A stretch of 64,000 nt of DNA from positions 2,007,761 through 2,071,760 of the forward strand of contig VCAZ01000048.1 of the NCBI GenBank assembly GCA_005784505.1. Direction: 5' to 3'. The notes beneath the pieces were generated by a model, which was not told the origin of the DNA, ran no database searches, and worked only from the letters and a program-made list of their open reading frames with translations. The position numbers were made by a program, and so were the translations under genes. Positions 25,893-39,485 of this stretch are shown piece after piece. Every line of letters starts with the position of its first letter. The first letter of the stretch is position 1. Source of the DNA: Bagarius yarrelli. Taxonomy: Eukaryota > Chordata > Actinopteri > Siluriformes > Sisoridae.

Positions 25893-26070
25893 TTCATTCA
25901 TCTTTTATACCCGCTTATTCTCTGATTCAGGGTCACAGTGATCTGCTAGAGTCTATCCCAGCTGTCACACACACACACACACACACACACTGTGGGAGGA
26001 AACCGGAGTACCCGAAGTAAAATGACGGCCAAATGACACATCAACTCCCCCTCTGGGATGCAGCGGTATT
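25893..26070 (-). repeat. SINE family B, truncated inverted copy with (CA)n
   Basis: The start (tcattcatcttttatacccgcttattc, in pieces) is the reverse complement of the 3' end of the full SINE at 31075-31378. It is interrupted by about 12 CA units near 25967-25990, and the tRNA-like head is eroded. Confidence 0.65.
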
Positions 26071-26914
26071 GCTGCATTTAATTATCACACGCAGTAAATA
26101 CATCTTTCCAAAAGAGGGCGCTGCAGCAAAAGCAGTATATGGCTTTAGCGGATTCTACAACATAGAATATTGAACCGCAGCGGATTTTAAACTGCTACAA
26201 GCTCTGTGAAGCAATGAATATAACGTAATTTCATAAGCTACTGTAACCTAAATTATTAGTGATCAAATATGATTGGTTAGCAGCTGTTATTTAATTTTCT
26301 AGACCAATATATGTGACAGTAAAGAGAGTAATTAATCATTTTTAATAAGTGATTTATAGGTTGCAATATTATATTATATTTATTTACAAATCTGACGTGT
26401 TAAATAATGCATTATTCAATTTTTGTAAACATGCATTACACATGAGCCTTTGTCCAAAAAAAGGCGACCAACAGGGATCAGTAGCTGCAGGTCCTGTACT
26501 CTAGGCCAGCTGATTTGCTTATAGAGAGTCAGGTTAGTTGGCTAGCCAGATAAGTTTTAGTTTAGTTTGCACCAATCATGGGTTTACCATGAAAGTGACT
26601 TGGCTTTAAGTTGCATTAACTGCCATAGCAACTTACACTCCCTGGATAACCTACAAGTTATGTTCTGGGTTAGAAAGCTGAAAGTGACACATGTCTGCTG
26701 CAAAAAAACCTCTATTAAAACTAAAAACAAAAGTGTTTTAATTACTTAGGGATATTTTATATGACTATTTATTATAACTTATATATGACTTACATGCACA
26801 CAAGCAATTTAGTTTAACATTAAATTAAAACCATATATAAATATTTATATATAAATATGAAAGATTAGTTGCAGAAACAATAGATAATGCTTTAAAAGTG
26901 ATTGAATGTTATTC
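26071..26914. other. Intergenic, nothing recognised
   Basis: AT-rich unique sequence without exon or repeat features I can name. Confidence 0.5.
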
Positions 26915-27049
26915 AGAGCCATGGTGTAGTGGGTTAAGGTGCTGACATGGCAAACCGGTTTGATTCCAGCTCTGGGTGCCCTCCATTCCCACCTCTCTCT
27001 CTGTCTCCCCCATTTCATCCATCTGTCCTATCAATAAAGATAAAAAATC
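26915..27049 (+). repeat. tRNA-derived SINE, family A, copy 2
   Basis: A tRNA-like head (tggtgtagtgggttaagg) is followed by a B box (ggtttgattcc, 26957-26967), a CT-rich body and a tail tatcaataaagataaaaa. It is the same family as the inverted copy at 861-970. Confidence 0.68.
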
Positions 27050-27929
27050 TTTACAGTGACCTTACATGTTCAAGTCTCTAGCTCTCTGTTGTAAGGATTG
27101 TAATTAACTGTTTCATTAACATCACACATTTATGTGCACGTGCTTCGTCTGAGTTGACAGAAAGTTGTTGATCAGCATCATGGTACCAATAAACCCTGAT
27201 TGCATTGGTTTGATTTTGTCAACTCAGAATTAATCCTATAAGACTGAATATGTTCAGCTGCCTTGTCTTGGCCTCAGACATCCCACCCACAAATTAAACA
27301 TCTAATGCACATTGGATATGCTTTTATAATTTTTATAAGTCAGTCTTATTAAGGTGATTCTACATAAAACCGAACAAAGCATATTGTGAGTGGTGCTCAT
27401 TTGCTTCAACTGCACAAGATTGAGTGTACATACATTAAGGAGTGATGGGAGAAGGAGATGATTATGATTTGGATTTCATTTCTGAGTAACTGCCATGGTG
27501 ATCATCCAAAATATGACCACCATCCTATTTACTTAACAGTATCAATAATTATCATTTTATAATAGTCTATTTCAAGTTGTGGTAATAAATATCATTCCAG
27601 TGCATAAAATTCCTTTGTACACATCATAGCAAAAGTTGAAAAAAAATGTAACCTCTAAATTAGGATATTTTTCGTCATATTTTACATAATACTTTTACGC
27701 TTGCGTGATACTAATATGGACGACACTTCCGTTAATCGTCATTACTTCACCTGGTCACAAGGTGGCGGTAATGTAAAATTAATCATTAAAGGCAATAAAG
27801 AAGCTAAGGAGCAAATAAAAACGATGATGACTAGATTTACGCTACCAGATAAGAAACAGCCACCACATTGGTTCAACTAAATAAATAAATAGGTGAAAAT
27901 CTCTTATTAGATAATTTCATTATGATTAT
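27050..27929. other. Intergenic, nothing recognised
   Basis: Unique AT-rich sequence with no coding signal. Confidence 0.5.
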
Positions 27930-28620
27930 GTTTCAACTGTCAACAAGTTATTTAACCCTAAACGATGTTTCGAGTAGCTTCTCATTTCTTAAACAACCAT
28001 GTTGGAAGACACATTCTGTAGTTGTGGAAAATATGCTAATCAGAAGAAGAAGAAAACAGAAGAAGATTGCTAAAACTACTAAATTTGCTATAGAGCATAA
28101 GGCTTGGACTCTGGAGCAATGAAATAAGTTCATCTGGTCTGATGAGTCCAAATTTACCCTGTTCCAGAGTGATGGGTGCATCAGGGTAAAAAGAGAGGTG
28201 GGTGAAGTGATACACCCATCATGCCTCGTGCCTACTGTACAAGCCTGTGGAGGCAATGCCCAAAGACTGAATGCATTAAATTGAATAGTTTTTTCCCCTG
28301 ATGGTACAGGCATATTCCGAGATGACAATGAAAGCATCCGTCTGTCTCAAATTGTGATAGAGTGCTTTAGAAAGCATGAGGTATCATTTTTACACATGAA
28401 TTGGACACCATCTAAAGTCCAGACTTTAGCCCCACTGAAACTCTTTGGGATGTGCTGAAGAAGAAGACTTTGGGCAGTAGTCCAATTCTCCCATCATTTA
28501 AAGATCTAGGCGAAAGATGAAGGCAACTCTAACTGGGTATGAATGTGATATTGCAGAATGCCACTGCGAATTTCTTTAATCAAAGCCAAAGGCGGTTCAA
28601 CAAAAATAATTTATTTATGA
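27930..28620 (+). mobile_element. Decayed Tc1-like transposon, second copy
   Basis: Conceptual plus-strand translation with stops gives Tc1 transposase pieces. Around 28106-28155 it reads WTLEQ then, past a stop, FIWSDESKFTLFQSDG, the first catalytic Asp region of Tc1 elements. Near 28400-28460 (third frame) it reads MNWTPSKV then, after a frameshift, FSPTETLWDVLKKK, the region after the second and around the third acidic residue. Several stops, frameshifts and an internal deletion (the DNxPxH segment is missing) make it dead. Ends are approximate. Confidence 0.75.
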
Positions 28621-31074
28621 TGTATAATTTGTATATGAATGATTGTATAACTGTATAATCTTGGGGCTTGGTTGTGAATATTTTCGCATATGATTGCTTC
28701 CGGTGTGCTCGTCACCACCGAGCCAGATGTTGTCAGAAAAATTGACTCTCCTGAGTCACTGTGTCCTTGGTGTCCAGCAACACGTCCACCCTAGAGCCCT
28801 CAGTCCACTGGGCAGTGTCTCAATTTTACAAAAATGTATACATGTTGTTAGGGTTTAAAAAATTGGTTACTTGGGTTCCTAAACAAAACTGAAAATATTT
28901 CTGAAAAATGTTTTCTAAATCACAGTTGAAGGGTGTTTTTACCTTAAGAATTGTGTGCAGGAGGTACATTTTTACACAGATTTTACACAGAACACTTGCA
29001 AACGAGTACAGGTGAGTTTGACTATGTCTGAAAGAGCACATACTGGTGGGCTTCTTTTTAGGTGCTGCAGAATGCTGGAGCATGCATTCCAACTACGAGG
29101 GACTGAACAGAAATGTAAGCTCCATGCAGGTTTCCCCCCCTCAAGTCGCTAGTATAGGTCTGCATACACATTTTTCAATTTGCACGAAACAAAACAAGTT
29201 GCACATTTTCAATCTGGGACTAAATTAGCTCCAAGGACAACCAGAATAAGACCAAAAACTAAAAGAACAAAGATAAAAAAAGATTTTTCCTAAATGTTGG
29301 TAAAATTGAATTGTATTCAATACCGAATGACTTTTAAAGTATCTGTAATGTAATGACCAATTATGAATTTAGTTCCAAGATTTTTTTTGTTGTAAAAAAA
29401 AAAATAGAAATGAACTGGGTGGGTTGACTTTCCAACTGGCAACTAATAACTTGTCCTGTCTGCACGAATAGGGTGTGTTGACACACAGGAAAGTCTGTCA
29501 GTGTCAGACATATTTTGATTCGCCGAACATTTCCTGGTCCTACGCCTTTCACAGAATCCAGAATCCTTTCACAGAATTTCACATTTAGAACCCTTAACTT
29601 TGGCCTCATTTACACTGCGGATCGTGATGCCCAGTGCCGAATTTCTGACAACCAAAATAATTGGATATAGAAATTGTAAATTTGTAACACACGACTGCTA
29701 GTAAGATGCTAGTATGAGACAGCTTTTTCAGCCTTACCTGGACCAGCCTCAGTCTTTACGAATTACCTGAAAATAACATTTAAAATTTGTCAATATGCCC
29801 AGTCTTAAACCTCTGCTGTGGATGGAGTAAGGATTACCCTTACACGACTCTTGCATTATTTTCTATTTAGTTTTAGCATTTAGGTTCATCTGTCTTGTTT
29901 TAGGGACTACAGTTAGGTTTGGGTTGTTAAAGAGGCGGTAAAGCTACTTGCTTAAGCCGGTCATTTAAGGATCTCTCGCATTATGAGTTGCATTTACAGT
30001 ATTTAGCAGATTGGCAGATTTTTCAATAATGTGGATAATCTGAACACATTTTTGCACAACGAGGCCCCCCTTCCCTTTTTCGCTCAGATTTATTTGCTTA
30101 TTCTTTCCTTTATGTTTAACTTCTTTGGACCTTATATGACTCCAGATAGTGATTTTATGAACTATGATTATTTTAACACAAGTTGGCCATTTATATAATA
30201 GTGTTTTTAAAATTATACCTATTTCATGGTGATAACTTGCTGAAATGAATGCTGTAAATGTCAATCTTTGGTTTTTAGCCAAATGAAAGAGGCCAAAAAC
30301 ACAGCCTAAAAGTATTTCTCACTACATTGAGCGCTCAGGTTACACTCTTGCTTTAGCTCCCATCACAGCACTAGAAATTGACAATCATGTCAGAGGTTTG
30401 GAAGTACTTTAAAGTTTCTGATGACTACGACAAATTTCAGTCTGTTCCCACGGCTTTGTGACCCTGCCCCAGTCTCTGCTGGCAGCTTCAACCAGGCCAA
30501 CAGGCATTGTATTGTGTCTAAACTTTATTTTACAAAATGGCCTTCAACCAGTAAAGCCTCCTGAATGCATCTAACTAATTTTAATATTTTGTTGGTGTAA
30601 ACTAATTTAATAGACTTATTGAAGACCTATATTGTTAAATTTTTGTGAAGCAAGCTTGGGTTGTCACTTTTTCAGTAAGACATCAAAGTATTCAGTTCTT
30701 AATGTCATATGATTACAAATCTACATACACAAGACAGTTTATCTTCACATACAGTAAATAGTTTTAATAGCAGCAAATTCTAATTTCCTAATTTGATTTC
30801 CATGAGAAAGTTGAAAAAAACAGAAATCAAGTTTTAGGAATTTGATATCCGTTTAATAGGATTTAACAAACTACCATCAAACACGTATTTTGACTAAATG
30901 AAAAAATTGATAACTGTACAATTGATAACAGTTTGCTGAAATAAGTTACTGAATGCAATAAAACTGTACCCTGCCACACAGTGCAAGTGAACGTGACGTA
31001 TAAATGTTTACCCAAATAATTAAATTTAATTTCTCTGGATTGTACTGCAGTACATTTTTCTGAGTAAGTTCAGG
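28621..31074. other. Intergenic, no gene recognised
   Basis: AT-rich with isolated open frames of 60-105 codons, none with a domain. A short piece near 29065-29150 after ggtgctgcag is non-repetitive and open, but unrecognised. Confidence 0.45.
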
Positions 31075-31378
31075 GGGCAGCACGGTGGCTTAGTGATTAG
31101 CATTGTTGCCTAACAGCAAGGAGGCCCGGGTTCGGTTCCCAGCCAGGGGGTCTTTCTGTGTGGAGTTTGCATGTGCTTGTGTGGGTTTACTCTGGTTTTC
31201 TCCCACAGTCCAAAAACATGTATGTTAGGTTGATTGGTGATTCTAAATTGCCCATAGGAGTGAGTGAGTGTGTGTATGTGTGGCCCTGCGATGGACTGGC
31301 GACCAGGAGGGGCTGGGATGGGCTCCAGCACATCCCCGTGACCGCGAATTAGGGAATAAGCGGGTATAGAAAATGATT
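31075..31378 (+). repeat. tRNA-derived SINE, family B, near full length
   Basis: The head cagcacggtggcttagtgattagc (A-box region, in pieces) and the B box ggttcggttcc (31129-31139) are tRNA-like. They are followed by a body with gtgtggagtttgcatg and tctcccacagtcc, words typical of a widespread fish SINE. The 3' end gcgggtatagaaaatgattga matches the inverted truncated copy at 25893-26070. Confidence 0.8.
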
Positions 31379-34300
31379 GAAGTTCATGTCAGTTATGTAT
31401 ATTATATGTATGCATGGCTATATAATTTTAATTATACAATTACTTTTTAATTGCATTTGTGCATACTAGTAAATTGACAGCTTTCATTACTAGTACGGAA
31501 TGATAAATTTATTTGTATTATAAATCATATTTAATTAAACAAATACTTGACAGATTTGGTTAGTATTCATTTGCATTTAATATATAATTGTCTGAACAGC
31601 ATCTTTTCCTCTCTCTATTTCAGAGTAGCCATGCACCTAGCGATGCTGGTTATTCAGCTAAAGCCACCAAAGAGGCACTTCAATTTCAGATCCCTGAACT
31701 TCGTCAATCGTGCCATAACATGTTATATTGGAAATGATGCTGATTTGCACTGTAGCAAAACCAGGAACTGATGGCGATGAACGTTCCACTTTGTAGTTCT
31801 TACAAGTTTGTGTTCTTTTGCACAGTTCATGCTACAGTGTTTGATACAAATAATTAATACATTATAACTTTTTTGTATTTTAATTGAATGAGTTACGCTT
31901 CTTTAAAATATTTTTTTAAGAGGAGACCACTCAAGTTGGTTGCTTTTTAACTCTCAAGGCTGTAGCATTTATAACAAGGTTCACTGGAAATCCATGTGCC
32001 TGCTGTTTACAGTTTTTCTGATGCCACCTGACCATTGGCACTGATGGCTTAGGATGATCAGGTATATTACACTGGTTTGTCTCTTGAAATAATGATTTTG
32101 ATCCTCAACCTCGTCAACCCAAAATTTGATTTGCTTTATTTCAGACTGATTTAAATGTTCAATATCAAGGGACATTCTACAACAGCAGAGTGTGAGTCAG
32201 AAGTGCTGAATCATTGCATCAGCTTGAGTCAGTCGGGTATATAAGAGGGCAAGAGGCGCCACAGCAATAAAATACTGTTGGCACAATTGTAACAGCAGAC
32301 AGCAGGTGCTTATTCGAGAGTGAATTCAAAATTGCACAAGACTATGCTCATTCTGACAATCTTTGGGTCAAATACTACACATTTGACATCTGGTCCTATA
32401 ATATATACTAACAAAAGTAAGTGTGTTATGATTTATGTGAAGGCATTGCACTATACCTGATTACTCTGGATCTAATTAAACAAAGGGAAAATTCTTAATC
32501 CAGAAAATACCAAAAATCGACTATTTAAAATATGCAATAAGTCAATGTGGCGGATTTTCTTGTAACTTAAGGTGAGGCTTAGGTGCTTATACCTGCAGAA
32601 TAGTCCTCAAATAGCCATTGCCATGATACTTACTGCATGTTTTCCCAGGCTGAAGCTGGAATTTCTGTATGCTGATATGTCAGCTTGATTTGGTGCACAT
32701 AAATGGCATTGCATTATGTAAGTTTGTTTCACTCTTCGAAGTGAAAATTGATTGTTAGACCATGCGTGGCCTGTGTCTACCAATAAACTTGCTTCTCTTC
32801 TGCCCAGGTTCTGAACCTATAAAGCCTATGGTACACAAAACTAAATGTTTTAGAATTTTATAAGTCACAGATTGGTTGGTTTCTACGTGATGCCGAGGAA
32901 AGCAAATTTAGATGATTGCTTTACATGTCAATTAGGTGACCTCTCAGACAATAAAACTGTAATGTATTCCAATTTTTTTGCTGATATTTTGACGGTCTGG
33001 TTGGGTGACACTCTAAGGGTGCGCTTTACCCAGAATTTAATAAGAACAATATTTACTTTAACTAATACCATGAATTGTCTCTAGCCATAATAAAGCAGAG
33101 TGACCTTGTCTATTATTCTCTATTGAATGCTGCTGTGCACCCAAGCTTAAAATTAATTAAAGGGTAAAATATTAGGTGTTTAAATGTTCAACTTGCATAA
33201 AAAAAAGTGCACAGAAAGTACTGATTATTCTTATTGCTATTGTCACATAACTGTTAGCTACTGTAAATCATTAGTGGTTTTAAGCTATGCCCACATAAGC
33301 TACTCCTGCAGCTACACTCTCGCAGTTAACCTGGTTTTATGCAAACTAGTCATTTATAAACATCTGCTAGGGAAAAATTGCTTCCAAACACAGGTTTAAT
33401 AATGTGGTGTAAAAATGATACCTGACTGTGGGTTGGTTTTTACAGCCCGTCTTTAAAGCATACCATTATACATATAGAAGACTGTGATGGACAAACATGT
33501 GACTAAATCAGATTTTTAAAAATCACTGGAAGGCACCACACAATTTTATCTACGTATTTTAATCTAAAAAATGATCTACTTTAAAGACCAGGTTTAGTAG
33601 AAGCACATCTGCCATGACTGAGTTAGAGGATCTGTCAAATAATATAATAGCAACTGTTTACCAAATATGATCCCTAGTCAATGGGACACCAGTGTTTACA
33701 CACCTGCCATGTTGCCAACACATTTCTATAAAAATGTCAGACTCTTTAACCTGCTGTGACATGTTAAGTATTGAAATAACATTTAAAATTACTAAGTAAC
33801 TTTACAAAAAAAAAAGGTTTTTGTATTTGGTCCATGTTTATGCCACATATTATTATTTTATGTCCAACTGTAAGTAATGAAATCACACCTCAGCTATAAT
33901 AATAAAAAACATTAACATACATGTAACAAAGTTCATCAAATGTGGAAAAGATTTATGCTCACTTACTCACTTGCTTACTTTTCAGTCACTGATTTATTCT
34001 GGTAAGTATATATGATGTATGTGTATCCAGAGACAAACCTGGTAACACTGGATGCATAGCAGATGAATTCCTTTTTAATTTTATAGACACTGGTTTGCTA
34101 TCTGATTTTTATTTATTCATTGCCATTCTTTAAGATGAACATTGTCTGTATTAGAGAAAGCACCTCTAATAGGCACTCCAACTGGTAATAAATCAGCGGG
34201 GAAAATTAAATTTCACTAATGCATCTGTAGAATTTACCGTGATCTATGAATCACTTATAGCACCAGGGCAAAACCATGGCCTACGCACAAGTTCATGGGA

Positions 34301-34460
34301 GCCAAGCATGTAGGTAATGGAATTTGAGTTTTGAGACTTCTTGTGAAAACTACTCATTCAGTGGTAGGGATCAATTAAGCCATATTGTGAAATAAGATTT
34401 AATTAGAAATGGCTGTTTTAGAGAAGTGGCAATGCCGAAATGGTGCGTGGTTCAGGAAAA
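31379..34460. other. Intergenic, mostly featureless
   Basis: AT-rich sequence with a TATA/AP-1/AATAAA cluster at 32193-32271 (separate entry). No coding exon supported. Confidence 0.45.
32193..32271 (+). promoter_or_regulatory. AP-1 pair, TATA box and AATAAA in 80 bases (LTR-like?)
   Basis: Two identical tgagtcag AP-1 sites (32193-32200 and 32225-32232) precede a strong TATA box (tatataag, 32238-32245). An AATAAA follows 20 bases later (32266-32271). A polyadenylation signal so close behind a TATA box is unusual for a cellular promoter but normal in the U3-R part of an LTR. No matching second LTR, primer site or retroviral reading frame is visible, so a solo LTR remnant is only one explanation. 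Confidence 0.35.
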
Positions 34461-34494
34461 GGGTGGGGGGGGGGTGGGGGGGGGGGTCAGGGGT
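34461..34494 (+). repeat. Poly-G run with T interruptions
   Basis: At least four G runs of three or more, separated by single bases; could fold as a G-quadruplex. Confidence 0.9.
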
Positions 34495-37400
34495 GGTTTT
34501 GTATTATGCAGAGTATGGATGTTTTGTAATGCTGTTTTGGGGAATTCTGTATGTTGCACATAATTTTTTTTTTTGCTTGGTAGGTTGATCATTGACAGGT
34601 TTTTTGTATGAACATTTGGCTTGGTAATTGCTGAGTACGTGGATTTCAGCAAGTGGCTTTAATGAAAGGAAACTGTGGTCTTTGGTGACATGTATCTTTA
34701 TCTGGTCATGATGGTATACATGTGCAGAGAACGGATGTGATTGGGCACATTCAAAGTTCTGAAATTTTGGGTAGAATTCTAACCTCAAGTCTGTAGTTAC
34801 TTGGAGGAGCTGACAAAGTCATACAATGAATGTACAGTTATTTGAAGTGCAACACGTGATTTAAGTTGCTGAGTAATGAATGAGTGGCTGTAAAGTAAGA
34901 AGCGTATGATGATGCAGAGCTTGAAACCGGGGAACGCGGTGAGTTTTGAATGATATGTATCCACTGCCCGCCTCAGGGTGATTTCCAGCCTCTGATCGCT
35001 AAAAAAGAGAGTTTGTGGGAGGAGGAGAAATGTGAAGATGGGATGACTTCTTCGTGTATTGTGCGAGTAATCAGCTGTAAACTTGCCCATGAGGAGTGCT
35101 GCGCAGAAAAGGGCTGCCCCCGCATGCGCCCTAAACAATTCACACTTAAAAGATAGTACGATGTCAGTCAACAGCAGAGCACTTCGTAAAATCCGGCAAA
35201 GCAAAGACCTTCCACATGTCGTGCGGAACATCACGCTAAAAAAAAATGGTAAAAGTAGAGTAACTGAAAAGCTTTTGATACAATAAGAAAGTTCTAAAAG
35301 TGTGGGTAAAGGGGGGCTATGATGAGGTAGCACATGAAATGCCAGTTTAGTTTTTTTTTGTATTATTAAAAAAATAGTTTTAAAATCCCCACGTAATTGT
35401 TTGAAAATCTCTAACAATTAGACAGTGATTAAATGCTAGTCTGTTTAGCTAAAAGTAACTGACCACATGACATACTTAGATAGCGCGTAAGCACTGGCTA
35501 CATACACCCTTGGCTACCATTTCTCCCCTCACCAAAACTTGTGGTAACTCCACAAATCTGAGCTGAAACACACAGAGAGGAGAACACAACATGACAAGGC
35601 ACCAAATGGAATGATATAAATGAGTGAAGTTACCCCCAGAATATGTTCATTTACCTATAACCGTAATATTCCACAGATATGTGAACAGTTGTATAACAAA
35701 AGATAAAATTAAAGTATTAGGTCTACAAAAACAATATTTAGAAATTTAAATTCCTACATTTCCTAAATGCCATACTGTTTGTTGTTTTTGTGGTGGGGTG
35801 GGGGTTACTTGGCTCTGCTCCTCCTGTTTTACATGATGTAATGAAGCTTGTCAGTTTAGCTATGTGCCCTTAGGTAATGCTTCTTGGATTGGGTGGGTGG
35901 TCCTTTCCAGGTCTTTGCCAAGGTGTTTACTGTGTATTAGACTAAACTTTGTTTGCAGAGTTTATAAGAAACAATGGAAAGCTTACTTTGTGTAACAAAA
36001 AAGCCATAATAAGGTGTTTGCTAACATGGAACTTTATTTAAAAAAAATTCGTAGGGCTAAAAGGGTAAAACATAACTATGGGTCTAGTACTAAAAGTACT
36101 CTTTATGTTAGCTTCGGTCATCTTCAAATAACAGGAGCTCATAATCAAAGAAAGCAAGGTTGCACTGGGGTAGGTGAAGCAGCCAAAGTGCACCACTGAC
36201 AGTACCTCATTTGTTTCCACAAAAAGGGTAAGTGCACTTCTGTGGGCACAGGGCACCAAACCCCTAAATCTTTTACCTAAAAAAAGCAGGGCTTTTGTTA
36301 GTAGAAAGAGGGTTGTCTCAGATTTATAGCACCTCAAAGGGGCCCAGCCGCAGGTCACGCAAAAACAAGAGCCTGTGCTGTCACACAGGGAACAGGACAG
36401 TGACTAGATGACTACTACTTGTGGTAGTTTAAGGTTAACACCACACATAAATTAAATGCATTTATGTCCTTTTATGCAAAACATGAGGAGGTTTGGACAA
36501 AGTCCAGGAAGTTCTCATTAACAGACATCAAGCATATAGGACTGCAGCAACTCGGAAGTAGAAGCCATTTCACTCTTTTCTATTATTTTCATTAATCCAT
36601 GGGGTGGGGGTGGGGGGCTTCGGTTCCACTTACAAATCTGACATAGAGGTTGTAAAAACTCTTCATGGCTATTAAGACACCCCACTGTGGATGGTTTAAC
36701 TCATAAAATATTGTGCTCATTAGTATAGTATTAAAAACAACAAACTAGGTTAGTTTAAACTCTAACCCTAGATAGCTTTCGGTGTGGTGGTGTAAATTTT
36801 ACTATATCTTGGCTTGTCTGAGCAAGTTTAAAACATCTAATACTTAGATCAAAACACACATGCTATAAAAAATTTACTTTTATGATTTCAATGCCAATTT
36901 AAATCGGACGAAATATAATGAAATAAGTATAAAGGTTAAAAAAAAATCGTAATAGTTTTTTGTGCAGGCCACTGAAAACAATAAATAAAAAAGCTGTTAG
37001 TTAAACAAATCAAACAGATACTTGAACGCATGAAGCAAAACTCAGAACATGCTTGTATCTGTAATGCGCACATGGGGGAGCACCTGGAAAAATAGTCAAG
37101 CTTTTGAAATAGACTCTCAAGGTTCTCCACATCCATCTTTAAAGGTTCTTTTCTCTCAAGGTCACCTTCAGGAGAATTTAAAGAGTGGTCTCCTTTCATA
37201 TCTCATATTACCCTGACACCCAGGGAAGGAGGGGGCGTTTGTTTCTTAACTGTTGGTAAATGGTTAAAGACCAAATCGTTAACAAAGAACTAACAATGTA
37301 TAAAGTAGACATTGGCTAAATGTGTGCCAGGTAAATTTTAAATAAAAATTTTAGTATCATTAAGATCAATACAAGTGGGCTGATAAAGTATAAAGTGAGA

Positions 37401-39485
37401 AAGGGTTTAGTAGGTTATGCCTGAAAAGCTAAAGACAGAATGCAGCGGAATTCAAAATAAAAAAAATAACAGACAGACTTTCTTCTGTGTCATAACCTTT
37501 GTTCTTATGTGACTCAGTTGACAAGCGGCATGAAACCACAATAATAAAGCGCCATCGTTCTATAGTCTTTAGAATACAGTACAAAACACAAACCATTAAA
37601 AAAAAATCGTATAAACCTGAAAGAACTATTAAAAAACGAGAAATAGCATAGTTGTTAAACAGCATGACGTAACAGACTAGCTATTGATTGATTGGTGTAT
37701 CTTATTGTCTGGCACAACATCCGACCCCTACTGTCAGAACTAAAATGTCATGTGTGCATTTTGTCAGTCACTGTCATCTTTTGTTATTCAGTAACCTAGA
37801 GACTCTGTACCCAACAAACATCTGTCTTCTCCGATCTACAGACATGTTAATAAAAAATTGCCCAGCTAGAATATGGCCATGATACAAAGATGTGAATGGT
37901 TGACATAGGGCTCTTTGTGGTAATTGTAAAAACGTGCTAGAAAACCAAGAAAGAGGTAATGCTTGTCACTGAGGTGGGATCTGCATAGCATAGCACGAAA
38001 AATTGAAGGGCCACATTAATGTGTCTTTACGGTTTTTTAAGCATTAATAAAAAGGGGCACATTTTGCTGGTATGGCCATTAAAATTGTTTTTAAAAATTA
38101 ATGTACGTGCATGGCTTATTCTTGAAGGGTTGTCGGTTTACATTCACTAAAAAAGATTTTCGGATTTTAATTCTAATAAGGTTTTTTTTAAATCACATTG
38201 TTCTTTCAAGGATTCCCAAGAGAAACAAATTGAACAAAATAACCCTTTAATGATCATGAATTAAACCATAATACTGTAATCTTCCATGTGATTCTCCTTA
38301 AAACAAAACAAAACAAAATAAATACAAATGCTGCTAATACAGTGAATTGTGTAGATTTAATAGCTTTGCAGGTCTAACCTTTGATAAGCCCAGTCACTTC
38401 CCTTTTCTCATGCCGGGCCTAACCTTTGCCCAGGTATAACCCTTTGAAGCCCAGTCACTTCCCTTTTCTCATGCCGGGGGAATGTCTGTGCCCAGATATT
38501 GAGTCAGCAGAGTGCACACAACATTGTCATTCACTGATGCACAATGTGACAAACGTGTGGGCAGCAACAGAAGATGAACAAACATGAACCAGTATTTCTG
38601 AGGTCACAAAGACCTCTCAATCTCTGAAGTGCATGATGATAAAGTGTTAGAACAATGATATATATTCATTGTCTAGTGCAGTAACCTAAAGGAACAATAT
38701 TTCTATTGTGTAACATCAACTAAACTTAAACCTGTTTTCATATACCCATTTTTTAAAAACGTTTTAAAAACTTTTTTTTTTATTCAGTGTCTCTGAATTT
38801 CTAATTTCTAATTCCTAATCTGTGCTTTTAAGCAGCACAACGAAACACTTTGCACTATTAGATTTTGTTAGAACCCATCAGGCAATTAAATACCCTATTT
38901 CTACTATAAAAGATTTAATGAACTATTGCCCAATTGAGGTGATTGTTATTTGTCTCTTTGTCTTCTTTTAACCAGCAGTATCGACACACCAGAGCAGGTT
39001 GTCCAGTTTTAAGTTTCTCACAGTTTGGAGTTGTTTAAAGTGCAGTAATGTGATTATTAAGCAGGTGGCCCGGCTCCACACATGCTCGCAGTGCACTTTG
39101 TGTGTGTGGTTTGTGGTTTATGTGTCTAGTTGATTAGCTTTACAGTTGACTGCCTGCCATCTGTGACCCAGGTTAATGTTGCTGATATTACTGATATTTT
39201 TTTAAAAAGAAACCCAAACAAACGGTGGTGATACTTTATGTAGGGTAATTATTTGTATTATTTGTATTAATTATTTGATGCATGTTTGAAAAGCAAGATA
39301 TTTTAAGTATTCAAATCCGAACACAAAATACAAGAAAAATAGTTATTGATAAAATATTAAGCATTATCTTAAATAAAATCTGTCTATATAACAAACTTTA
39401 AAAAGGCATGTATAACTGTTGTAGATGCAACTTAAATTAATTTCTTGGTCCGACTCAGCACATTAGCTGTAATTCAGCAAGGGCT
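34495..39485. other. Intergenic between dlx2a and itga6
   Basis: No gene called. A stretch at about 34900-35290 is poor in stop codons on both strands and GC-richer than its surroundings; see findings. A partial tandem duplication lies at 38376-38479. Unique blocks at 38950-39180 could be itga6 upstream regulatory DNA. Confidence 0.4.
38376..38479. repeat. Imperfect tandem duplication, about 43-base unit
   Basis: Two copies share agcccagtcacttccc and ttttctcatgccggg. They occupy 38376-38418 and 38438-38479, with a further partial taacctttg between them. Confidence 0.9.

Noticed and set aside
28955..29228. Possible exon near 29065-29110 after ctgcag
   Set aside because: No donor, no recognised protein family, overlapping frames equally open.
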